Below, one piece after another: positions 45,149 through 56,017 of a stretch of DNA of 64,000 nucleotides. Under the pieces are notes generated by a model. That model saw nothing but the letters and a program-made list of their open reading frames with translations, made no database searches and was not told where the DNA came from. Position 1 is the stretch's first letter; each line of letters begins with the position of its first letter. The translations under genes and the position numbers were made by a program. The DNA is from Deinococcus marmoris. GTDB taxonomy: Bacteria > Deinococcota > Deinococci > Deinococcales > Deinococcaceae. The stretch lies in assembly GCF_001949125.1 (NCBI RefSeq), contig NZ_MSTI01000020.1, positions 1 to 64,000 on the forward strand. The letters are read 5' to 3'.

Positions 45149-45985
45149 TTACGCCAGACTGCCGTTGCTCATCACGCCCGTGGCGATCAGTACCAGAATC
45201 AGCACGCCCACCACCACGCGGTAGACGGCAAAGCCCTTGAAATCATGGTTGGAGATGAAGCGCAGCAGCCAGCCAATCGAGATGTACGCCACCACGAAGC
45301 TGACGCCAATGCCCAGCACCATGTTCAGGACGCCGATCTGGCCCAGAACGTCGCGGCTCTTGATCAGGTCCAGCAGCGACGCACCGCCCAGCGTGATGAA
45401 GCCCAGGTAAAAACTGAACTGCGTGGCAGTGGGTCGGTCCAGCCCCAGCACCATGCCACCCAGAATGCTGCTGGCACTGCGCGAGAAGCCGGGCCACAGC
45501 AGCGCCAGACACTGGATTGCGCCGATGCCCAGGGCCTTGACCGGACTGATCGCCTCGATCTTGTGGATGACGGGCGTGGATTTGCGGCTTTCCACCACCC
45601 AGATCAGCACGCCGCCCACGATCAGTGCCCAGGCCACCACGCTGGGCGTGAAGAGGAGCGCCTTGATCTTCGAGCCGAACAGCACGCCCAGAATCACGGC
45701 GGGAATGCAGGCCACGACCACGCTGGTCCACAGGTTCTGCTGCGTCTTGTCGGTGGCGATGTGGCGGATTTTCAGGAAGTCCTTCCAGTAGTACACCAGT
45801 ACCGACAGGATCGCCCCGCCCTGAATGATGACCTCGAAGGCACTTTTCATTTCCGGGGTCCAGGGCGTGGTCAGTAGCCCCTTGAGCAGTTCGCCCGCCA
45901 CGATCAGGTGTCCGGTGCTGCTGATCGGCAAAAATTCGGTGATGCCCTCGACGATGCCGAGAAGGATTGCGTAAATGGCGTCCAT
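45149..45985 (-). CDS. uppP: Undecaprenyl-diphosphatase
   Basis: Membrane phosphatase of 278 aa recycling undecaprenyl pyrophosphate for cell-wall synthesis. Two family motifs are visible: GIVEGITEFLPISSTGHL near the N-terminus and LLWPGFSRSASSILGG near residues 163-178. About seven hydrophobic segments. TACACT lies 9 nt before ATG 45985. Also linked to bacitracin tolerance in the family. Single gene. Confidence 0.95.
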   Translation of the reverse strand: MDAIYAILLGIVEGITEFLPISSTGHLIVAGELLKGLLTTPWTPEMKSAFEVIIQGGAILSVLVYYWKDFLKIRHIATDKTQQNLWTSVVVACIPAVILGVLFGSKIKALLFTPSVVAWALIVGGVLIWVVESRKSTPVIHKIEAISPVKALGIGAIQCLALLWPGFSRSASSILGGMVLGLDRPTATQFSFYLGFITLGGASLLDLIKSRDVLGQIGVLNMVLGIGVSFVVAYISIGWLLRFISNHDFKGFAVYRVVVGVLILVLIATGVMSNGSLA

Positions 45986-46050
45986 ACCGGGCAGAGTGTA
46001 ATGCTTCTCACGCGGGTTGAGGCGTCCGCCGAAAGGTGCAGACTGGACGG

Positions 46051-46848
46051 GTGACCTTTGGACCGTATCTGAGCCGCTGGCATCTGACGGTGGACGGCCT
46101 GAGTCTCCACACCCATAGCAGCGACCTGTTGCCCGTGCGGCGCGCAGGACAGGCGGCCATGCTCAAGCTGGCCCGTAGCCACGAGGAACGCCGGGGCAAC
46201 GGGTTGATGGTCTGGTGGAATGGCAGAGGCGCGGCGCAGGTGTACGAACACGACGGGCCAGCTCTCTTGATGGAACGGCTGGAATCCACGCCCTCGCTGG
46301 CGGAGATGGTCAGGGGTGGGCAGGACGACGAGGCGACGCGTCTGCTGTGCCGGGCGGCGGCGAAGTTGCCCCAGCAGCAGCCGTGGCCCGAGCTGCCCAC
46401 ACTCCGGCGCTGGTTTCAAGGCTTGGAGAAAATAGCTCCCAGCGCGGGCGGCATTCTATCCATCACCCTGAAAACGGCCCACGAACTGCTGGACTCGCCA
46501 CAGGACGTGGGCGTGCTGCACGGCGATATCCACCACGGCAACCTGCTGTCCACTGCCGAAGGGGACTGGCGGTTCATCGATCCCAAGGGCCTGATCGGAG
46601 AGCGCGGCTTCGATTACGCCAACATCCTGTGCAACCCTGATCTGGACACGGCCACCGCGCCGGGGCGACTGGCACGGCAGGCGCGCATCATTTCCGAGAC
46701 GGCGGGGCTGGATTACGCCCGCCTGCTGCGCTGGGCACTGGCCTACGCGGGCCTCTCTGCCGCGTGGCATCTGGAAGACGGCGAGGGCGGACTGGCCGAC
46801 ATGACGCTGGAGGTGGCACGGATCGCGGCGGCGGAACTGGCGAGATGA
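46051..46848 (+). CDS. APH(6)-type aminoglycoside kinase-like protein
   Basis: A 265-aa kinase of the streptomycin 6-phosphotransferase/hydroxyurea-resistance group. The catalytic loop is VLHGDIHHGNLL, with the metal Asp in WRFIDPKGLIGERGFDYANI. GTG 46051 is preferred to the GTG at 46036, since CAGACT ends six bases before it (near leaderless signal) and the upstream GTG has no ribosome site. Many chromosomal members may have metabolic substrates, so resistance is not implied. Confidence 0.8.
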   Translation: MTFGPYLSRWHLTVDGLSLHTHSSDLLPVRRAGQAAMLKLARSHEERRGNGLMVWWNGRGAAQVYEHDGPALLMERLESTPSLAEMVRGGQDDEATRLLCRAAAKLPQQQPWPELPTLRRWFQGLEKIAPSAGGILSITLKTAHELLDSPQDVGVLHGDIHHGNLLSTAEGDWRFIDPKGLIGERGFDYANILCNPDLDTATAPGRLARQARIISETAGLDYARLLRWALAYAGLSAAWHLEDGEGGLADMTLEVARIAAAELAR

Positions 46849-46918
46849 ACGGGCATCTAAAGTCCCGTTGTCCGAATCTGCACGCGGCGGGGCCACAGGC
46901 AGCGTTACCCTGACCAGC

Positions 46919-47122
46919 ATGACTTCCGACGATAAGACCCCAGAGGGCAAGGCCACAGGCGAACAGCGCGGCGAGATCGTGCAGAGTACCGTGCCGGAGG
47001 CTCACCCGGACGTGATCGACATTCCCGCAGGCGATCCACAGAACCAGACGCCCACCGACGAGTTGGGCAAGTTGCAGCAGGAAATGACGCGCGGCATCAT
47101 CCCGGACAACGAGGACGGCTAA
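46919..47122 (+). CDS. Small acidic hypothetical protein
   Basis: A 67-aa acidic, hydrophilic, probably unstructured protein (TSDDKTPEGKATGEQRGEIV, then PTDELGKLQQEMTRGIIPDN). TACCCT (46906-46911) ends seven bases before ATG 46919, which supports real expression as a leaderless mRNA. No family recognised. Confidence 0.55.
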   Translation: MTSDDKTPEGKATGEQRGEIVQSTVPEAHPDVIDIPAGDPQNQTPTDELGKLQQEMTRGIIPDNEDG

Positions 47123-47367
47123 AGCATCAGGCATGAAGAGACCATCTTGATAACCGAGCGAGCGTCCTTAAGGGCGTCTGTTCTGCCCAAGACAGCGAGC
47201 AGATTTTGTCGAGCAGGACGCGGAATGGAGTCGCCGTAAGTCTCTTTTTCCGGTGACGTAATTCGGAGAACTGCTCTGATCTGGCAGTGCGGGGCCACCG
47301 CAACAGGACATGCCCTGATCCACAGGGTTTCAGGTGACCGCCTCTCCACTCGGGTATGCTGCCGCCC

Positions 47368-48357
<990 letters not shown>

Positions 48358-48388
48358 GCAGCCCCTACAACCCGCTGCCCTCGCAGCG

Positions 48389-48418
48389 CCCCTCTCCATC
48401 TTCGGAGAGGGGTTTTTT
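48389..48418 (+). terminator. Rho-independent terminator
   Basis: CCCCTCTCC and GGAGAGGGG with a 6-nt loop, then TTTTTT (48413-48418), 32 bp after the quinone reductase stop. Confidence 0.93.
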
Positions 48419-48436
48419 ATCTCTACAGCGTCTGCC

Positions 48437-49318
<882 letters not shown>

Positions 49319-49748
49319 TCCATACGGGGGCAGCGGGCGGGCCAGAGAAGCCGGACCCGGCTGGCATGCATACCTTTAGACATTCAGATCGGCAGGCATT
49401 CAGACCGAACCCTGAGACGAACCCATAAGGATTCCGGTTGAACAGTGATGAAGGGACCGGGAAACCCGACTGGGAGGGGAAGGGAAAAAGGGGAAGGAGA
49501 GGGGCGGATAAGGCGGAATCCAGATGACGCGGTGGAAACCGGGACCATGCCGACTCACCTCGGTTTTCTCTGGTGTTTTCAACCCTTTTCAGCCAGATTT
49601 TGTATTAAATGACCCAATGATATAGGCCGGCACCCGCTTCTCATCAACCTTCCGCTCACAGCCTGTTATGATATGAGGGATTCATCACAAATGAGAGTTC
49701 CGCCGAGAGAGGACATCGGTGAGGGCCGTCGTTTGTCAAAGGAGAACG
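49319..49748. other. Intergenic and leader region, 430 bp
   Basis: No supportable gene. The part from 49580 is less GC-rich than the surroundings. TATGAT (49667-49672) is a good minus-10 for the subtilase gene, with a leader of about 70 nt and AAAGGAG before its start. Confidence 0.5.
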
Positions 49749-51695
49749 ATGAGAAATTATCTGGGTCTGGCCCTCACCCTGAGCCTGCTCGTCGGCTGCG
49801 GAACCACCTCGCAGCCCGATTCGCAGTCCACCGGCTCACAGCCCACCGATTCTCAGCCCGACTCGCTGAACGACGTGCCCAGCGCCGTCACCGGCCAGCA
49901 GGACTTGTCGGTGCTAGCGCTCGGCAGTGTCCAGACGGCCTTCGGCAAGAGCAAACTGAGTTCGGCGCTCAGACAGTTGGCGGCCACACCCCTGAGCGTT
50001 CAGTCGCTGGGGAACAGCAAGAACGGGCTTGACCTGCCGATCAACGGCAATTACGTCACGGTGGACGCCGTGGCGAGCGCCGATCCTGCCGCGCTGCTGG
50101 AAAAGTTACAGCGTCTGGGCCTGAAAGACGGCTCCGCCTTCCAGCAGATGGTCTCGGGCCGCCTGCCCGTCAGCGCTCTGGCGCAGGCCGGTCTGCTTCC
50201 CGAACTCCAGTTCGTGCGGATGTCGGCGGCCAGAACCAACGCCTTTCCCCTGACCGGAGCCACCGGCGTCCTGTCACAGGGCGATTTCGCGCAGCGCTCC
50301 AACATTGCCCGTAGCACGTACCGCGTCGATGGCCGGGGCATCAGGGTGGGGATTCTCTCGGACTCCTTCAATGCCTGGGACACTGCCACAGAGGGCGGCC
50401 CGCCACGGACGACCGTGGCCCAGGACATCAGCAACGGCGACCTGCCGGCCAGGGGCGTGCAGGTGCTTCAGGATCTGGGTCAGAACAATGGCGGCAGCGA
50501 CGAGGGACGGGCCATGGCCCAGATCGTCCATGACGTGGCTCCGGGCGCAGACATCTCGTTCGCCACGGCCTTCGTCGGTGGTCAGGCGGGATTTGCCAAC
50601 AACATCCTGCGGCTGGCCCAGGCCGGCTCAAAGGTCATCGTGGACGACGTCAGCTACTTTGCCGAACCCGCGTACAGTGACGGCATCATCACCCAGGCCG
50701 TAGATCAGGTCGCCAAGCAGGGCGTGGCCTACTTCACCTCGGCGGGCAACGCCGGAGCCGAAGCCTTCGAGACCACCTGGAAAAACGGCGGCCCCTTTAT
50801 CCTGCGCGGTCCGGGCGGCCAGATCGACTACAAGGCCAACATGCTCAATTACGCCCCGCGCGGCACCGACACCCTGCGGAAAGTGATCATTCCCGCTGGC
50901 GGCGTTCTCACGACGTATCTGGAGTGGGATGATCCCTTCGCCTCGGCCACCCGCAATGGACGCGGAGCGCGGACCGACCTCGATCTGTTCGTTCTGGACG
51001 ACAGGGGCAACATCATTCCGCCCGATCCTGCCAACGGCATTTTCAGCGTCAGCACCGACGACAATATCGGCAACGACCCGATTGAAGCCGTGTCCGTGGC
51101 CAACACCAGCAACAGCCCCAGGGTGGTCAATCTGCTGGTCACGCGCTTTGACGGCCCCCTTCCGACGCTCGTGCGGATGCAGGAATACGGCAATGCCAGC
51201 GCACAGGAGTACATCACCAACAGTCCCACCGCCAAGGGCCACGCCAACTCGAAGGGTGGCGTGGGGGTGGCGGCGGCGCGCTTTTCCAACACCCCGGCGT
51301 ATGGGGTGAGTCCCGCCCTGCCCGAACCGTTTACCTCGGTGGGCGGCATTCCGATTCTGTTCGACACCAATGGCAGGCGGAACGTGGAACTGCGCTTACA
51401 GCCGCGTTTCAGCGCCCCGGACGGCGTCAACACCAGTTTCTTCGGTCAGACCACCTTCGGCGACGGCTCGCTGGTGGACGGCGACAACTTCCCCAACTTC
51501 TTCGGCACCAGCGCCGCCGCCCCGCACGCCGCCGCCGCCGCCGCACTGCTGCTTCAGAACAAGCCCAGGCTGAAGCCAGAGGACCTCTTCGACGCGCTGG
51601 CCTTCACCTCCTCCGACATGGGCAAAAAAGGGTATGACTTCACCAACGGATTCGGTCTTCTTCAGGTTGACAGGGCATTTCTGCTGACCCGCTGA
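49749..51695 (+). CDS. Secreted S8-like subtilase lipoprotein with Glu replacing catalytic His
   Basis: A 648-aa exported protease. The signal ends in lipobox LVGC (Cys near residue 17), followed by a Ser/Gln/Asp linker. The subtilisin-like domain starts near residue 195. The Asp is in VGILSDSFN (D205). The block that normally reads HGT reads SDEGRAMAQIVH, so E252 stands where the catalytic His should be. AGN supports the oxyanion hole, and the nucleophile is S588 in FFGTSAAAPHA. A Ser-Glu-Asp arrangement would resemble sedolisins. AAAGGAG lies 5 nt before ATG 49749. A beta-rich insert covers about residues 370-560. Single gene with terminator. Confidence 0.85.
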   Translation: MRNYLGLALTLSLLVGCGTTSQPDSQSTGSQPTDSQPDSLNDVPSAVTGQQDLSVLALGSVQTAFGKSKLSSALRQLAATPLSVQSLGNSKNGLDLPINGNYVTVDAVASADPAALLEKLQRLGLKDGSAFQQMVSGRLPVSALAQAGLLPELQFVRMSAARTNAFPLTGATGVLSQGDFAQRSNIARSTYRVDGRGIRVGILSDSFNAWDTATEGGPPRTTVAQDISNGDLPARGVQVLQDLGQNNGGSDEGRAMAQIVHDVAPGADISFATAFVGGQAGFANNILRLAQAGSKVIVDDVSYFAEPAYSDGIITQAVDQVAKQGVAYFTSAGNAGAEAFETTWKNGGPFILRGPGGQIDYKANMLNYAPRGTDTLRKVIIPAGGVLTTYLEWDDPFASATRNGRGARTDLDLFVLDDRGNIIPPDPANGIFSVSTDDNIGNDPIEAVSVANTSNSPRVVNLLVTRFDGPLPTLVRMQEYGNASAQEYITNSPTAKGHANSKGGVGVAAARFSNTPAYGVSPALPEPFTSVGGIPILFDTNGRRNVELRLQPRFSAPDGVNTSFFGQTTFGDGSLVDGDNFPNFFGTSAAAPHAAAAAALLLQNKPRLKPEDLFDALAFTSSDMGKKGYDFTNGFGLLQVDRAFLLTR

Positions 51696-51715
51696 TCTCG
51701 CCTGATCCCCACGCC

Positions 51716-51748
51716 AAAGCCCCCGCCCTGAACACAGGCGGGGGCTTT
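51716..51748. terminator. Terminator after the subtilase gene
   Basis: AAAGCCCCCGCC and GGCGGGGGCTTT form a perfect 12-bp stem with a 9-nt loop. The A/T ends of the stem allow use on both strands. Confidence 0.9.
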
Positions 51749-51822
51749 GCTGTATTGGCTCTCTCGATTGGCTCTCTCATCTCCCAACTTGTACGGATTC
51801 GTGATCCGCCGTTCCTCGCGCC

Positions 51823-52500
51823 TCAGCTTCCCGCGTCCCAGACCGGGGCCAGTGCCTGGGCCAGCGCCAGATCGCCGGGGGTGGTGACCTTGAACAACCG
51901 GGCGTCGCCGCGCACCAGCCGCACCTGTCCGCCCTGCCGCGCAATCAATCCGGCGTCGTCGGTGGCGGCGTGGCCGTCAGCCGCCGCCTGCTCGTGTGCC
52001 CGGAGCAGCAGCTCGCGGTGAAAGCCCTGCGGCGTCTGCACGGCCCACAATCCCTCGCGGGAGACGGCAGCGCCCCACATCTCGCCTCCCTCTGCCTGCA
52101 CCAGCGTGTCGGCCACGGGCAGGGCCACCGTCGCCGCGCCGGTTTCGGCCACCGCTTCCAGCAGGGCGTAGATGATGTCGGCCCCCAGGAAGGGGCGGGC
52201 CGCGTCGTGGATCAGCACGGTGTCGGCCACGGTGGCGCGCAGCAGGCGGCGCACGCTGTCCTGGCGGGTCTGGCCGCCGACGATGGCGCGGGCGTCGATG
52301 CCGGGGGGAAGCTCCATACCGTCTGGCAGGGCCACCAGCACCTCGTCCACATGCGGGGCCAGGGCCGCCACGCTGCGGGCCAGCAGGGACAGGCCACCCA
52401 CCGTCACGAACGCCTTGTGACCCAGGCCCAGGCGGGTGCCACTTCCGGCGGCGGGAATCAGGGCCGCCGTGGTGCCAGCCAGCAGGCAAGCCCCCGTCAT
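51823..52500 (-). CDS. ispD: 2-C-methyl-D-erythritol 4-phosphate cytidylyltransferase
   Basis: Nucleotidyltransferase of 225 aa making CDP-methylerythritol in the MEP pathway. The CTP loop ALIPAAGSGTRLGLGHKAF, the VLIHDAARPFLG motif and AVQTPQGFHRELL are intact. ATG 52500 overlaps the ubiX stop as ATGA with GAGGA before it, so the two genes are coupled. Full length. Confidence 0.94.
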   Translation of the reverse strand: MTGACLLAGTTAALIPAAGSGTRLGLGHKAFVTVGGLSLLARSVAALAPHVDEVLVALPDGMELPPGIDARAIVGGQTRQDSVRRLLRATVADTVLIHDAARPFLGADIIYALLEAVAETGAATVALPVADTLVQAEGGEMWGAAVSREGLWAVQTPQGFHRELLLRAHEQAAADGHAATDDAGLIARQGGQVRLVRGDARLFKVTTPGDLALAQALAPVWDAGS

Positions 52501-53078
52501 TCCTCGTCATCCTCGCGCCAGCGTTTGAAACCGGGGGCGTCCAGGCCGAACTGGTCCAGCACGCGGGCAGTCACGAAATGCAGCAGTTCGTCCACATCTT
52601 TTGGCGAGTGGTAGAAACCGGGGCTGGCGGTCATGACGGTGGCCCCGGCGTCGTGGGCGGCCAGCATGTTTTGCAGCGTGGGCCGGGGCAACGGGTCCTC
52701 GCGCAGCACCAGCACCAGCGGGCGGCGTTCCTTGAGGGTCACATGCGCGGCGCGCGACAGCAGGTTGTCGGCAAAGCCATGCGCGATCTTGGCCAGGGTG
52801 CCCGCGCTGCACGGAATGACCAGCATTCCATCGGTGCGGTAGGAACCGCTGGCGACACTGGCGGCCAGATCACGGTCCTCGTGAACATGGGTGGCGAACT
52901 GGGTCAGATCGGCCAGTTGCGGGCCGCCCTCAGCGCTCATCACACGTTTTGCGCCGCTGCTGACCACCAGATGCGTCTCTATGGGCTGCCCGTCCACCTT
53001 CAGGCCATGCAGCGCCCGCAACACGTCCACCGCGTAGGGGATGCCGCTGCCCCCGGACACGCCCACCACCAGCCTCAA
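52497..53078 (-). CDS. ubiX: Flavin prenyltransferase UbiX
   Basis: A 193-aa enzyme that prenylates FMN to form the cofactor of UbiD decarboxylases. The FMN loop VGVSGGSGIPYAVDVLRAL, the PCSAGTLAKIAHGFADNLLS helix and LVLVLREDPLP are diagnostic. The start is TTG 53078, with GGGGAG about 7 nt upstream. A UbiD partner gene is not in the window. It precedes ispD with ATGA overlap. Confidence 0.92.
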   Translation of the reverse strand: MRLVVGVSGGSGIPYAVDVLRALHGLKVDGQPIETHLVVSSGAKRVMSAEGGPQLADLTQFATHVHEDRDLAASVASGSYRTDGMLVIPCSAGTLAKIAHGFADNLLSRAAHVTLKERRPLVLVLREDPLPRPTLQNMLAAHDAGATVMTASPGFYHSPKDVDELLHFVTARVLDQFGLDAPGFKRWREDDEE

Positions 53079-53405
53079 GCGCCGCTCCCCAGAATGCAGT
53101 GCCTCAAAGTCGTTGCCTCATGGGGCAAAGCGTAGCAGGCAGCGTGGGCCGCGCCCGCATCCCACCGCTCTTTTTGACGCTGAAGAACTGACGCTGAAAA
53201 AATGCCGATCCCGCCAGCGCTTGAAGCGGAGTATCGAATTCCTCACAAAATCTCCAGCTTTTTTAAGAGACCGGATTTTCTAAAAGATATGCGCCTTTAT
53301 GTAAATACTTCACTCCTCGACTGCTGATCCTGTCAGACCGCTTTGCGTAGTTTGGGCGCAGTTGCCCGCAAGACTGGAGAGAGACCACCGCAACCGAGGA
53401 GTTCC
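53079..53405. other. Intergenic region, 327 bp
   Basis: No gene. The interior (53200-53310) is AT-richer than its surroundings and probably holds the promoter of the GH114 gene. A GACGCTGAA direct repeat is at 53176 and 53191. No strong terminator seen. Confidence 0.45.
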
Positions 53406-54395
53406 ATGCGAAACACCTGTTCTGGAGTGCTGGCCCTGTCCTTTGTTCTGAGCGCCTGTGGGCAGAGCGTCTCCCCCAGCGCCGGGTCCCCGGCGGCCAG
53501 TCCCGTATCCGCTACCACCCCGGCGCTGGGCCTGCCAGGGCAGAACGCGGCCAGCGCAGAGTCTGGATATGCAGAGTCTGGATATGCAGAGCCTGGACAT
53601 ACAACGCCTGGGCAGAACGCCAGCGCCATCAAGCTCCCTCCCACCGGAAAGGTGAGCTGGGACTGGCAGATCGGGGCGGCCACGGAACGCCACATCAAGG
53701 TGGCAGCGGGCACCAGCCTGATCGGTCTCGACGGGTTCACGGTGTCGGCGGCCAAAGTCGCGGAGCTGAAGGGGCAGGGCCTCTACACCGTCTGCTACAT
53801 CGATGCGGGCAGCTACGAACCGTACCGCCCCGACTCGGCCCGCTACCCGGATTATCTGAAGATTCAGCAGGACCCCGACTGGCCCGACGAGGCGTTTCTG
53901 GACATCACCGACGTCTTCCGGCCCGGTTCGGTGCTGGCGGACATCCTGACCGAGCGCATGAAGATGTGCAAGGCCAAGGGCTTCGACGCGCTGGAGCCGG
54001 ACAACCTGCAAAACGACGAGAATGTCAGCGGCGGGCGGATTACCACGCAGCAGCAACTCGACTTCAACGGCTGGATTGCCGATCAGGCGCATGGGCTGGG
54101 GCTGGCCGTATTCCAGAAAAACGGCCCGGACAAGGTGCTGCTGCGGGATCGCACGGGCAGGATGATGGTGGAAAAGTTCGACGGGATTCTGAACGAGGCG
54201 TGCCAACAGTACCGCGAATGTGGCCCGCTGGCCGAGTACACCCGGCGCGGCAAGCTGGCCCTGAACGTGGAATACCGCCGCAACAAGGCGCTGGACTGCG
54301 GCCTGATGGCCCAGCACGGCATCAACGCCCTGAAAAAGGACCGCTATCTGGCGGGTGGGACGGCGCGCGCTTACCTGCGCGAAACCTGCAACTGA
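53406..54395 (+). CDS. GH114-family lipoprotein (endo-polygalactosaminidase type)
   Basis: A 329-aa exported protein of the GH114 barrel family, related to enzymes that cut alpha-1,4-linked galactosamine polysaccharides of biofilms. Lipobox SAC near residue 18. A 60-residue linker includes three YAESG-type repeats (53556-53600). The catalytic domain has WDWQIGAA, VCYIDAGSYEPYRPD and GFDALEPDNLQ, where the acidic residues are the likely catalysts. GAGGAG lies 5 nt before ATG 53406. Substrate inferred only from family. Confidence 0.83.
   Translation: MRNTCSGVLALSFVLSACGQSVSPSAGSPAASPVSATTPALGLPGQNAASAESGYAESGYAEPGHTTPGQNASAIKLPPTGKVSWDWQIGAATERHIKVAAGTSLIGLDGFTVSAAKVAELKGQGLYTVCYIDAGSYEPYRPDSARYPDYLKIQQDPDWPDEAFLDITDVFRPGSVLADILTERMKMCKAKGFDALEPDNLQNDENVSGGRITTQQQLDFNGWIADQAHGLGLAVFQKNGPDKVLLRDRTGRMMVEKFDGILNEACQQYRECGPLAEYTRRGKLALNVEYRRNKALDCGLMAQHGINALKKDRYLAGGTARAYLRETCN
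53556..53600 (+). repeat. Three 15-bp tandem repeats in the GH114 linker
   Basis: Units GCAGAGTCTGGATAT at 53556 and 53571 are identical; the third at 53586 differs at two positions. Being a multiple of three, they keep the frame and encode AESGY-like linker units. Confidence 0.9.
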
Positions 54396-54456
54396 GCGGG
54401 AGTTCGCCCGTCCTGGCACGCGGTCAGCATGGGCGGCAGCCCGCTAGACTGGCCCC

Positions 54457-55185
54457 ATGAACCTGTCCGACGCCCGCCTCGCCCTGCGTGACGCCCGCCG
54501 CGTGGCCGTGCTGACCGGCGCGGGCATCAGCGCCGAGAGCGGCATTCCCACCTTCCGCGACGCGCAGACGGGCCACTGGGCGCGTTTTAAGCCCGAAGAC
54601 CTCGCCAGCCCGGACGCCTATTACCGCTATCCGGCCCTGGTCTGGGAGTGGTACGCGGGCCGTTACCGCGACGTGATGGCCGCGACGCCCAACGCCGGAC
54701 ATGAGCTGCTGGCACGGCTGGAACGCGAGAAGGGCGACGGCTACTTTCTGGCCACCCAGAACGTGGACGGCCTGCACGCCCGCGCCGGAAGCGAGCGACT
54801 GGTAGAACTGCACGGCAACCTGACCACCGCCCGCTGCGAGGTCTGCGCCCACATCGACGCCCTGCCCGCCCCGGCAGATTTTGTGCCGCCCCCAGTCTGC
54901 TCCAGATGCGGCGGACGGATGCGCCCCAACATCGTGTGGTTCAGCGAGTTCCTGCCCGAGCAGGCGCTGGAGGCGGCCAGCGACGCCTTTACTGCCGCCG
55001 ACGTGGCCCTGATCATCGGCACCAGCGGCGTGGTGTACCCGGCGGCGGGGCTGGCCTTCGAGACACTGGAACGCGGCGGAACGGTGATCGAGATCAACCC
55101 GGATGAAACCGATCTGACCCCCCGCCTGAGCTTCAGCCTGCGCGAGACGGCCTCGCGGGGGCTGGCAGCTTTGATGGACGGATAG
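54457..55185 (+). CDS. cobB: NAD-dependent protein deacylase, sirtuin
   Basis: Sir2-family deacylase of 242 aa. NAD binding: VLTGAGISAESGIPTFRD. Active His in ELHGNLTTARC. The zinc ligands are two CxxC pairs, in ARCEVCAH and VCSRCGGRMRP. The YxxR pair in WEWYAGRYRD indicates class III, which favours succinyl/malonyl-lysine over acetyl-lysine. TAGACT (54445-54450) ends six bases before ATG 54457 (leaderless). Single gene. Confidence 0.94.
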   Translation: MNLSDARLALRDARRVAVLTGAGISAESGIPTFRDAQTGHWARFKPEDLASPDAYYRYPALVWEWYAGRYRDVMAATPNAGHELLARLEREKGDGYFLATQNVDGLHARAGSERLVELHGNLTTARCEVCAHIDALPAPADFVPPPVCSRCGGRMRPNIVWFSEFLPEQALEAASDAFTAADVALIIGTSGVVYPAAGLAFETLERGGTVIEINPDETDLTPRLSFSLRETASRGLAALMDG

Positions 55186-55237
55186 AAATTAGCTGGGATG
55201 ATCCAGGGTCACACCATTTTTGTAGTAGTCTCGACTT

Positions 55238-55498
55238 ATGCCGGAGGTGTGCAGTTTCTACGGAATCAAGATCGTGTTCTATTACCGCGATCACCTGCCG
55301 CCGCACTTCCACGCCATCTACGGCGACGACGAGGCCACCATCCTGATCGACGATCTGGCGCTGGATGACGGCTGGCTGCCCCGGCGGGCGCTGCGGCTGG
55401 TGCTGGAATGGGCAGCAATTCATCAGCCCGAACTGGCGCAGGTCTGGGAACTGGCACGTGCCCAGGAACCACTGGGCCGCATAGACCCGCTGGAATAA
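55238..55498 (+). CDS. DUF4160 protein
   Basis: An 86-aa DUF4160 protein: FYGIKIVFYYRDHLPPHFHA followed by LPRRALRLVLEWAAIHQPEL. This family is regularly paired with DUF2442 genes in a toxin-antitoxin-like order, as here, but its action is unproven. TAGTCT (55226-55231) ends six bases before ATG 55238. The partner follows 11 bp downstream. Confidence 0.85.
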   Translation: MPEVCSFYGIKIVFYYRDHLPPHFHAIYGDDEATILIDDLALDDGWLPRRALRLVLEWAAIHQPELAQVWELARAQEPLGRIDPLE

Positions 55499-55509
55499 AG
55501 GGAGGACCA

Positions 55510-56013
55510 ATGTACAAACTCGCCGCCATCGTTGCCGAAGCACCCCACATCCTGCACCTGACCTTCACAGATGGAGCCGCTGTCACGGCAGACGTGAGCA
55601 GTCTGCCCTCTGGCGGCGGAGTTTTCGCACCGCTGGAAGACCCGGCCTTCTTTAATCAGGTCGCGGTAGGCGTGCGGGGCCGTTCGCTGGGCTGGCCGGG
55701 CGAACTGGATTTAGACGCCGATTCGTTCCGGCCCGAGACTTACGGGAATATGCCGCCCGAGTTTCCACTCAGCGACTTCGTGCCGCCGCAGACGGCCAAC
55801 CCGGTCAGCCAGAAATTGCGGCAGGCGGTGGAGGCGAGCGGGGAGGCGCAGGCCGTGATCGCCCAGCGTGCCGGCATGCGTCAGCAGGCGCTGAGCCGCC
55901 TAATTGACCCCTATTACGAGGGTCATTCACTGGCAACGCTGACGCGCTTGGCCGACGCATTGGGAATGGAATTGCGGGTGGAACTGGTGCCTAAAGAGAA
56001 GCGGGCGTCATAA
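55510..56013 (+). CDS. DUF2442 protein with C-terminal helix-turn-helix
   Basis: A 167-aa protein. Residues 1-95 form DUF2442 (ILHLTFTDGAAVTADVSSLP, then SLGWPGELDLDADSF). Residues about 105-160 are an Xre-like HTH (GEAQAVIAQRAGMRQQALSR, LIDPYYEGHS, LATLTRLADALGM). AGGGAGGA lies 4-5 nt before ATG 55510. Fusion of the HTH suggests this partner represses the two-gene unit. DUF2442 is often a stand-alone protein without such a tail. Confidence 0.85.
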   Translation: MYKLAAIVAEAPHILHLTFTDGAAVTADVSSLPSGGGVFAPLEDPAFFNQVAVGVRGRSLGWPGELDLDADSFRPETYGNMPPEFPLSDFVPPQTANPVSQKLRQAVEASGEAQAVIAQRAGMRQQALSRLIDPYYEGHSLATLTRLADALGMELRVELVPKEKRAS

Positions 56014-56017
56014 GACG

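Noticed and set aside
46051..46848. Calling this an antibiotic resistance gene
   Set aside because: The family fits APH(6), but chromosomal Deinococcus context and divergence leave the substrate unknown.
47123..47355. An 80-codon minus-strand frame in the gap before the quinone reductase
   Set aside because: No start signal, no recognisable domain; the gap looks like ordinary or repeat-derived intergenic DNA and I see nothing definite in it.
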